NCBI GenBank assembly: GCA_018195615.1
Contig: JAGTPG010000002.1
Coordinates: forward strand, 2,484,501-2,548,500
Direction of reading: 5' to 3'
Origin: Streptomyces tuirus
GTDB lineage: Bacteria > Actinomycetota > Actinomycetes > Streptomycetales > Streptomycetaceae
Length of the DNA stretch: 64,000 nucleotides
The position numbers and the translations under genes are program-made. Of this stretch, positions 58,258 to 64,000 are shown one piece after another. The stretch's first letter is position 1; each line of letters starts with the position of its first letter. The notes below the pieces were generated by a model. It saw nothing but the letters and a program-made list of their open reading frames with translations. It was not told where the DNA came from and did not search any database.

Positions 58258-58482
58258 TCAGGCGGCGTCTTCCAGTTCCGAGAGCACCGGCCGGCCCCGG
58301 TCGGCCAGCTCACGGCGAGGGCACGCACCCCTGCCGAGGATCGCCTGGATACGGCGTACGCACGATCCGCAGTCCGTACCCGCCTTGCAGGCGGAGGCTA
58401 TCTGGCGGGGAGTGCAGGCACCGCTGTCCGCGTGCTGCTTGACCTGCTGCTCGGTGATGCCGAAGCAACTGCAGACGTACAC
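58258..58482 (-). CDS. bfd: bacterioferritin-associated ferredoxin
   Basis: A small [2Fe-2S] protein that delivers electrons to Bfr to release stored iron. 74 residues from GTG 58482, with GGGAGGT eight nt upstream. The cluster cysteines are Cys4, Cys6, Cys38 and Cys41 (VYVCSC...TDCGSC), the exact spacing of E. coli Bfd. The C-terminus carries a short extension (REL...ELEDAA). A candidate iron box lies upstream. Confidence 0.95.
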   Translation of the reverse strand: MYVCSCFGITEQQVKQHADSGACTPRQIASACKAGTDCGSCVRRIQAILGRGACPRRELADRGRPVLSELEDAA

Positions 58483-58533
58483 GCGGTTCACCTCCCGGCG
58501 GGGTTGTTGTCTGGCGCCGTCCCCGTTGATCGG

Positions 58534-58552
58534 TGAGGCTAACCTAACCTTA
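58534..58552 (-). promoter_or_regulatory. candidate DmdR/IdeR iron box upstream of bfd
   Basis: On the minus strand TAAGGTTAGGTTAGCCTCA matches the DmdR1/DtxR consensus TTAGGTTAGGCTAACCTAA at 15 of 19 positions and lies 52-70 nt upstream of the bfd GTG. This would repress bfd when iron is plentiful, which fits its role in releasing stored iron. Confidence 0.85.
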
Positions 58553-58582
58553 CCCGCCGGGCCGGAGGCACAAAAGTGGAGA

Positions 58583-58610
58583 GGGGCGCGGATCGTGTGA
58601 TCCGCGCCCC
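58583..58610 (-). terminator. terminator of aroH
   Basis: GGGGCGCGGATC (58583-58594) and GATCCGCGCCCC (58599-58610) form a perfect 12-bp stem with loop GTGT, 31 nt beyond the aroH stop. On the minus strand it is followed by CTCTCCACTTTTG. Confidence 0.9.
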
Positions 58611-58640
58611 AGTCCTTGACCCCGGTAACAGGCGAACCCG

Positions 58641-59993
58641 TTACTGGTCCCTGTACATCTCGGCCACGAGGAACGCCAGGTCCAGCGACTGGCTGCGGTT
58701 GAGGCGCGGGTCGCAGGCCGTCTCGTAGCGCTGGTGCAGATCGTCGACGAAGATCTCGTCGCCGCCGCCCACGCACTCGGTGACGTCGTCACCGGTGAGC
58801 TCCACGTGGATACCGCCCGGGTGCGTACCCAGCGCCTTGTGGACCTCGAAGAAGCCCTTGACCTCGTCGAGCACGTCGTCGAAGCGGCGGGTCTTGTGCC
58901 CGGAGGCCGCCTCGAAGGTGTTGCCGTGCATCGGGTCGGTCACCCAGGCGACGGTGGCGCCCGAGGCGGTGACCTTCTCGACCAGCTCCGGGAGCTTGTC
59001 GCGGACCTTGTCGGCGCCCATGCGGACGATGAACGTCAGCCGGCCCGGCTCGCGCTCCGGGTCGAGGCGCTCGATGTACTGCAGCGCGTCCTCGGCCGTG
59101 GTCGTCGGACCCAGCTTGATGCCGATCGGGTTGCGGATCTTCGAGGCGAACTCGATGTGCGCGTGGTCCAGCTGCCGGGTGCGCTCGCCGATCCACACCA
59201 TGTGCGCGGAGACGTCGTACAGCTGCCCGGTGCGCGAGTCGACCCTGGTCAGAGCGGACTCGTAGTCGAGCAGCAGCGCCTCGTGCGAGGCGTAGAACTC
59301 GACCGTCTTGAACTCCTCCGGGTCCGCCCCGCAGGCGTGCATGAAGTTCAGCGCGTTGTCGATCTCACGCGCCAGCTGCTCGTAGCGCTGCCCCGACGGG
59401 GACGACTTCACGAAGTCCTGGTTCCAGGCGTGCACCTGGCGCAGGTCGGCGTAGCCGCCGGTGGTGAAGGCGCGCACCAGGTTCAGCGTGGAGGCGGAGG
59501 CGTGGTACATCCGCTTCAGCCGCTCGGGGTCCGGGACGCGGGCCTCTTCGGTGAAGTCGAAACCGTTGACGGAGTCGCCCCGGTACGTCGGCAGCGTCAC
59601 GCCGTCGCGGGTCTCGGTCGGCTTGGAGCGCGGCTTGGAGTACTGGCCGGCGATCCGGCCGACCTTCACGACCGGCACGGAGGCGGCGTACGTCAGCACG
59701 GCGCCCATCTGGAGCAGCGTCTTGAGCTTGTTGCGGATGTGGTCGGCGGACACCGCGTCGAACGCCTCGGCGCAGTCGCCGCCCTGGAGGAGGAACGCCT
59801 CTCCCTTGGCGACGGCAGCCATCCGGGCGCGCAGCTGGTCGCACTCGCCCGCGAAGACGAGCGGCGGATACGACTCGAGGTCCGCAACGACTGCGCGCAG
59901 AGCCTCGGTGTCGGGGTACTCGGGCTGCTGCGCCGCGGGCAGGTTTCGCCAGGTGTTGCCAGCACTGGTGCTGGTCTTAGCGTTCACGGTCAC
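58641..59993 (-). CDS. aroH: class II 3-deoxy-D-arabino-heptulosonate-7-phosphate (DAHP) synthase
   Basis: The first step of the shikimate pathway, condensing PEP and erythrose 4-phosphate. 450 residues from GTG 59993 (MTVNAKTSTSAGNTW). Class II markers: PPLVFAGECDQLRARMAAVAKGEAFLLQGGDCAEAF, where the Cys binds metal, KVGRIAGQYSKPRSKPTE, DFVKSSPSGQRYEQLAREIDNALNFM, TVEFYASHEALLLDYE, MVWIGERTRQLDHAHIEFASKIRNPIGIKLGPTTT, WVTDPMHGN, TGGIHVELTGDDVTECVGG-like and RYETACDPRLNRSQSL. Intact. Divergent from the trp leader, an arrangement that links the shared aromatic pathway to tryptophan branch control. Confidence 0.96.
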   Translation of the reverse strand: MTVNAKTSTSAGNTWRNLPAAQQPEYPDTEALRAVVADLESYPPLVFAGECDQLRARMAAVAKGEAFLLQGGDCAEAFDAVSADHIRNKLKTLLQMGAVLTYAASVPVVKVGRIAGQYSKPRSKPTETRDGVTLPTYRGDSVNGFDFTEEARVPDPERLKRMYHASASTLNLVRAFTTGGYADLRQVHAWNQDFVKSSPSGQRYEQLAREIDNALNFMHACGADPEEFKTVEFYASHEALLLDYESALTRVDSRTGQLYDVSAHMVWIGERTRQLDHAHIEFASKIRNPIGIKLGPTTTAEDALQYIERLDPEREPGRLTFIVRMGADKVRDKLPELVEKVTASGATVAWVTDPMHGNTFEAASGHKTRRFDDVLDEVKGFFEVHKALGTHPGGIHVELTGDDVTECVGGGDEIFVDDLHQRYETACDPRLNRSQSLDLAFLVAEMYRDQ

Positions 59994-60076
59994 GAGCTCA
60001 ACATTACGGGGTCGTGTCGGACGTCCTGACCCATGCCCAGCAATTGAGACACCGCGTACGCCCTGCGGACATGGGG

Positions 60077-60082
60077 TAAGGT
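60077..60082 (+). promoter_or_regulatory. candidate -10 box for a leaderless trp leader transcript
   Basis: TAAGGT lies 8 nt before the ATG of the leader peptide. No Shine-Dalgarno exists between them, so transcription would start at or near the A of that ATG (60090). A matching -35 is not clear. Confidence 0.5.
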
Positions 60083-60089
60083 GCGTCGC

Positions 60090-60146
60090 ATGTTCGCGCA
60101 CTCGATCCAGACCTGGTGGTGGACCGCTCATCCGGCGGCCCACTGA
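60090..60146 (+). CDS. trpL: trp operon leader peptide
   Basis: An 18-residue frame, MFAHSIQTWWWTAHPAAH, with three consecutive Trp codons (60114-60122). It is followed by a hairpin terminator and then the anthranilate synthase gene. Ribosome stalling at the Trp codons when charged tRNA-Trp is scarce would prevent the terminator from forming. A trp attenuator upstream of an anthranilate synthase gene has been described in Streptomyces venezuelae. Confidence 0.95.
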   Translation: MFAHSIQTWWWTAHPAAH

Positions 60147-60168
60147 CTGCGCGTACGACAGACTTCGC

Positions 60169-60193
60169 GAAGGCCGCCCGAGGGGCGGCCTTC
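60169..60193 (+). terminator. trp attenuator terminator
   Basis: GAAGGCCGCCC (60169-60179) and GGGCGGCCTTC (60183-60193) form a perfect 11-bp stem with loop GAG, followed by GGCGTTTCC. It lies 22 nt after the leader-peptide stop and 74 nt before the trpEG start, so it can end transcription when tryptophan is plentiful. Confidence 0.9.
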
Positions 60194-60266
60194 GGCGTTT
60201 CCGGGGTCGTTCCTCACCGACATCGACGTGATCGACGTCATCGACGTGATCCACGGAAGAGGAACC

Positions 60267-62146
60267 ATGGACCTGGCACAGCTGCTGGACGACCCCCGAC
60301 CCTTCGCCCTGCTCCGCCGCCGCACGCCCGGCCACGACCACGAGACGGTCGAGGTCCTGATCGGCCCGGTCACCGCGTACGACCGGCTCGCCGACCTCCC
60401 TGACGAGGGCCTCGCTCTCGTCCCCTTCCGGCAGATCCGCGAGCGCGGCTTCGACGTCCGCGACGACGGCACACCGCTGACCGTGCTGACGCCCGAGGAG
60501 TCGTACGCCATCCCGCTGGCCGACGCCCTGGAACAGCTCCCGTCGCACGACGTGCGCGTCGAGGGCGGTGGCTTCGACGTCGGTGACGAGGAGTACGCGG
60601 AGATCGTCGGGCGGGTACTGCGGGAGGAGATCGGGCGGGGCGAGGGCGCGAACTTCGTGATCCGGCGGACGTACGAGGGTGGCATCCCGGGGTTCTCCCG
60701 CAGGGACGCCCTCGCGCTGTTCCGGCGGCTGCTGGTAGGCGAGCGGGGCGCGTACTGGACGTTCGTCGTGCACACCGGAAACCGGCGAACGGGTGGGCGG
60801 ACGCTGGTCGGGGCGAGCCCCGAGGTGCATGTGCGGATGTCCGGCGGCACGGTCGTGATGAACCCGATCAGCGGGACGTACCGGTATCCCGCCGAGGGGC
60901 CGGCCCCCGAGCACCTGCTCGACTTCCTGGCCGACGGCAAGGAGATCGAGGAGCTGTCGATGGTCGTCGACGAGGAGCTCAAGATGATGTGCACCGTCGG
61001 CGACATGGGCGGGGTGGTCGTCGGGCCCCGGCTGAAGGAGATGGCGCATCTCGCGCACACCGAGTACGAGCTGCGCGGGAAGTCCTCACTGGATGTGCGG
61101 GAGGTCCTGAAGGAGACCATGTTCGCGGCGACCGTCACCGGCTCGCCCGTGCAGAACGCCTGCCGGGTCATCGAACGGCACGAGGTCGGGGGCGCGGGTA
61201 CTACGCCGGTGCTCTGGCCCTGCTCGGCCGGGATTCGGGCGGGGCCCAGACCCTCGACTCCCCCATCCTCATCCGTACCGCCGACATCTCCTCCGACGGG
61301 CACCTGCGCGTTCCGGTCGGCGCCACGCTCGTGCGCGGCTCGGACCCGGCGAGCGAGGTCGCGGAGACGCACGCGAAGGCGGCGGGCGTGCTGACGGCCC
61401 TCGGCGTCCGTCCGGCACGGCCGCGTGAGGAGCACACGCGCGTGCGGCTGGCCGACGACCCGCGCGTGCGGGCCGCGCTCGACGGGCGCCGGGCCTCGCT
61501 CGCGCCGTTCTGGCTGCGGATGCAGGAGCGGTCCGAGGAGCTGAGCGGGCACGCCCTGGTCGTCGACGGGGAGGACACCTTCACCGCGATGCTCGCGCAT
61601 GTGCTGCGGTCGAGCGGTCTGGACGTGACCGTCCGGCGGTACGACGAGGACGGACTCCGGGATGCGGTGCTCGCGCACGAGGGGCCCGTGGTGCTCGGCC
61701 CGGGCCCCGGTGATCCCTCCGATCTCACCGACCCCAGGATGCGGTTCCTGCGGCACCTCACCGCCGAGGTCGTCCGGAGCCATCCGCACGGCGTGCTCGG
61801 CGTCTGCCTCGGGCACGAGCTGATCGCGGCCGAACTGGGGCTGGAGATCGTACGGAAGGAAGTGCCGTACCAGGGGGCGCAGACGGAGATCGAGTTGTTC
61901 GGGCGGCGCGAGACCGTCGGTTTCTACAACAGCTTCGTGGCGCGCTGCGACGAAGGGGCCCACCAGGAGCTGGCCGCGCACGGCGTGGAGGTCAGCCGCG
62001 CCGCGAACGGTGAGGTGCACGCGCTGCGTGGGCCCGGGTTCGCGGGGATCCAGTTCCACCCCGAGTCGATCCTGACCATGAACGGGGCGGCGGTCGTGCG
62101 GGAGCTGGTGGGGCGGCTGCGGGACACGAGCAGGCCCTCCGTGTAG
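60267..62146 (+). CDS. trpEG: fused anthranilate synthase, TrpE-TrpG type (one frameshift)
   Basis: Converts chorismate and glutamine to anthranilate. 626 residues after repair, from ATG 60267 with GGAAGAGGAA upstream. The N-terminal chorismate-binding half has GASPEVHVRMSGGTVVMNPISGTYRYPAEGPAPEHLLDFLADGKEIEELSMVVDEELKMM and MFAATVTGSPVQNACRVIERHE. The C-terminal glutamine amidotransferase half has VVLGPGPGDPSD, the nucleophile GVCLGHELIAAELG and IQFHPESILTMNG (Cys, His, Glu triad). One base is missing near 61190 (EVGGRGYYAGALALLG). The large-then-small subunit fusion also resembles PhzE-type enzymes, but the trp attenuator supports tryptophan supply. Confidence 0.94.
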
Positions 62147-62151
62147 AGCGC

Positions 62152-62185
62152 GGCGCCGGTCGGGTCACGCTGCCCGACCGGCGCC
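62152..62185. terminator. bidirectional terminator between trpEG and pfkA
   Basis: GGCGCCGGTCGGG (62152-62164) and CCCGACCGGCGCC (62173-62185) form a perfect 13-bp stem with an eight-base loop. It lies 6 nt after the trpEG stop and 18 nt from the pfkA stop, between convergent genes. Confidence 0.9.
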
Positions 62186-62202
62186 CGGGTCAGGGCGATC
62201 GG

Positions 62203-63231
62203 TCAGCCGAAGAACACCCCGACCTCCTCGTACAGCTTCGGGTCCACCGTCTTCAGGCGGGCCGTCGCGTCCGCGATGGGGACGCGGACGATGTCCGTGC
62301 CGCGCAGGGCGACCATCGTGCCGAAGGCGCCGTCGCGGACGCAGTCGATGGCGTGCAGGCCGAAGCGGGTGGCGAGCCAGCGGTCGAAGGCGCTGGGGGT
62401 GCCGCCGCGCTGGACATGTCCGAGGACCGTCGTACGGGCCTCCTTGCCCGTGCGCTTCTCGATCTCCTTCGCCAGCCACTCGCCGACCCCGGACAGCCGG
62501 ACATGCCCGAAGGAGTCCAGCGACTGGTCCTTGAGGACCATGTCGCCGTCCTTGGGCATCGCCCCCTCGGCGACGACCACGATCGGCGCGTACGACGCCC
62601 GGAAGCGGGACGTCACCCAGGCGCACACCTGCTCGACGTCGAAGCGCTGCTCCGGGATGAGGATGACGTTGGCGCCGCCGGCCAGCCCGGAGTGCAGGGC
62701 GATCCAGCCGGCGTGCCGCCCCATCACCTCGACGACCAGGACGCGCATATGGGACTCGGCCGTGGTGTGCAGCCGGTCGATGGCCTCGGTCGCGATGCCG
62801 ACCGCGGTGTCGAAGCCGAAGGTGTAGTCGGTGGCGGACAGGTCGTTGTCGATCGTCTTGGGGACGCCCACGCAGGGCACGCCGTGTTCGTCGGACAGCC
62901 GGGCGGCCACCCCCAGGGTGTCCTCGCCGCCGATCGTGACGAGTGCCTCCACCTCCAGTTCGGCGAGGTTCTCCTTGATCCGGCGGATGCCGTTCGCCAC
63001 CTTCAGCGGGTTGGTCCGCGAGGAACCGAGGATGGTGCCGCCCCGGGGCAGGATGCCGCGCACGGCGGGGATGTCGAGACGGACGGTGTCGCCTTCCAGA
63101 GGGCCGCGCCAGCCGTCCCGGAAGCCGGTGAATTCGTAGCCGTACTCCTGCACGCCCTTGCGGACGATGGCCCGGATGACGGCGTTGAGCCCGGGGCAGT
63201 CGCCGCCTCCGGTCAGTACTCCGACGCGCAT
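62203..63231 (-). CDS. pfkA: 6-phosphofructokinase, group III (donor uncertain)
   Basis: Phosphorylates fructose 6-phosphate. Intact, 342 residues from ATG 63231. It has MRVGVLTGGGDCPGLNAVIRAIV, LVTIGGEDTLGVAARL (GGEDT at 101-105), VPKTIDNDLSATDYTFGFDTAVGIATEAIDRL (124-130), VVEVMGRHAGWIALHSGLAGGAN and LGHVQRGGTPSAFDRWLATRFG. The Asp after GGE and the Lys in PKTIDND are the residues usual in pyrophosphate-dependent enzymes, whereas E. coli ATP-PFK has GGDGS and PGTIDND. Some actinobacterial members of this group use ATP, so the donor is left open. Confidence 0.93.
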   Translation of the reverse strand: MRVGVLTGGGDCPGLNAVIRAIVRKGVQEYGYEFTGFRDGWRGPLEGDTVRLDIPAVRGILPRGGTILGSSRTNPLKVANGIRRIKENLAELEVEALVTIGGEDTLGVAARLSDEHGVPCVGVPKTIDNDLSATDYTFGFDTAVGIATEAIDRLHTTAESHMRVLVVEVMGRHAGWIALHSGLAGGANVILIPEQRFDVEQVCAWVTSRFRASYAPIVVVAEGAMPKDGDMVLKDQSLDSFGHVRLSGVGEWLAKEIEKRTGKEARTTVLGHVQRGGTPSAFDRWLATRFGLHAIDCVRDGAFGTMVALRGTDIVRVPIADATARLKTVDPKLYEEVGVFFG

Positions 63232-63284
63232 GGAACAGTCCCTTCGCCGCAGGTGCCTGACGAAGGGTCAGTGTGACGCGCGCC

Positions 63285-63974
63285 TCACTCGTCGTCGAGG
63301 CCGCGCTCTATCGCGTACCTGACCAGCTCCACGCGGTTGTGCAACTGGAGCTTGCCGAGGGTGTTCTGGACGTGGTTCTGCACCGTGCGGTGGGAGATGA
63401 CCAGGCGTTCGGCGATCTGCTTGTAGCTCAGGCCCTTGGCGACCAGACGCAGCACCTCGGTCTCGCGGTCGGTGAGCCGGGGCGCCTTCGGTTCGTCGGT
63501 GTCGGGGGCCGGGGCGGGTTCGGAGGCCAGGCGGCGGTACTCGCCGAGGACCAGTCCGGCGAGACCGGGGGTGAACACCGGGTCGCCGACGGCCGTGCGG
63601 CGGACCGCGTCCCGCAGTTCCTCGGTGGAGGCCGACTTCAGCAGGTAGCCGGTCGCGCCGGACTTCACCGCCTCCAGGACGTCGGCGTGCTCACCGCTCG
63701 CGGACAGCACGAGGACGCGCAGGGCGGGGTTGGCGGCGACGACCTCCTTGCAGACCTGGACGCCGGGTTTGGCGGGCAGGTTCAGGTCGAGCACCAGGAC
63801 GTCGGGCGCGGCGGCCTTGGCCCGGCGCACCGCCTGGTCGCCGTCGCCCGCGGTGGCGACCACCTCGAAGCCCGACTCGGCCAGGTCACGGGCGACGGCG
63901 TCGCGCCACATGGGGTGGTCGTCGACCACCATGACCTTGATCGGGTCCTGCCGGCCTTCCGTGGCCTCCGTCAT
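63285..63974 (-). CDS. NarL/LuxR-family response regulator
   Basis: 229 residues from ATG 63974. Receiver domain: acidic pair Asp18-Asp19 (VMVVDDHPMWRDAV), phosphoacceptor Asp63 (VLVLDLNLPAKPG), Ser and Lys in VLVLSASGEHADVLEAVKSGATGYLLKSAS. A Pro/Ala/Glu linker leads to the C-terminal LuxR helix-turn-helix LTDRETEVLRLVAKGLSYKQIAERLVISHRTVQNHVQNTLGKLQ. No sensor kinase gene is inside the window; the sequence ends 26 nt upstream of its start, so a partner may lie beyond the right edge. Confidence 0.95.
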   Translation of the reverse strand: MTEATEGRQDPIKVMVVDDHPMWRDAVARDLAESGFEVVATAGDGDQAVRRAKAAAPDVLVLDLNLPAKPGVQVCKEVVAANPALRVLVLSASGEHADVLEAVKSGATGYLLKSASTEELRDAVRRTAVGDPVFTPGLAGLVLGEYRRLASEPAPAPDTDEPKAPRLTDRETEVLRLVAKGLSYKQIAERLVISHRTVQNHVQNTLGKLQLHNRVELVRYAIERGLDDE

Positions 63975-64000
63975 CGCTGCTCCGCCTTCCCCCGTGCCTG

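Overview
The window is about 64 kb of very GC-rich DNA with strong third-position G/C bias, frequent GTG starts and tightly packed co-directional genes. It contains divIVA, sepF, LL-diaminopimelate-type cell-wall genes, a bacterial PASTA kinase and several Streptomyces-type small genes. The gene order, from phoD through ileS, divIVA and the division and cell wall (dcw) cluster to thiOSG, bfr, aroH, the trpE-trpG fusion and pfkA, is the order I recall for the Streptomyces coelicolor SCO2068-SCO2120 region. I therefore read this as the core chromosome of a Streptomyces species. I see no prophage, insertion sequence, CRISPR array, tRNA or rRNA gene.

Layout. 1-10 kb: a small secreted protein, Tat-exported PhoD, a dienelactone-hydrolase-like gene, an MscS channel, an SDR, a CPA1 antiporter, a GNAT-rluD-lspA run and a DksA/TraR protein with a very long Lys/Ala-rich tail. 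10.5-14 kb: ileS behind a translational T-box leader. 14.2-32.5 kb, minus strand: divIVA, yggT, sepF, yggS, pgeF, ftsZ, ftsQ, murG, ftsW, murD, mraY, murF, murE, ftsI, ftsL and rsmH, which is the division and peptidoglycan-precursor cluster read from rsmH toward divIVA. 32.8-38.5 kb: carbonic anhydrase, then a MoxR / DUF58 / transglutaminase operon. 38.7-41 kb: DUF3040, a methyltransferase and a HEPN-like gene. 41.1-44.6 kb: an ABC ATPase / YhgE-Pip / TetR operon behind a palindromic operator. 45-51.6 kb: a phytoene-desaturase-like oxidoreductase, a Tyr/Gln/Gly-rich membrane protein, metF, thiE, a small DNA-binding protein and an FAD reductase. 51.6-54 kb: TPP riboswitch with thiO-thiS-thiG. 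54-58.5 kb: PASTA kinase, endonuclease IV-like protein, sulfite-oxidase-like protein, and bfr with bfd. 58.6-64 kb: aroH, a trp attenuator with a TrpE-TrpG fusion, phosphofructokinase and a NarL-type response regulator.

Two things stand out. First, between ftsL and ftsI lie two apparently identical 275-bp tandem repeats plus a 60-bp partial copy. Each full unit carries a complete 89-codon reading frame that starts like FtsI and ends like FtsL, with the same stop, 5 nt and GTG junction. Second, 21 genes, many of them essential, are interrupted by about 34 single-base losses, nearly all in runs of G or C. Putting the missing bases back always restores a length divisible by three and the expected family sequence, so I treat these as sequence errors rather than pseudogenes. 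Coordinates of those genes span the whole restored gene.
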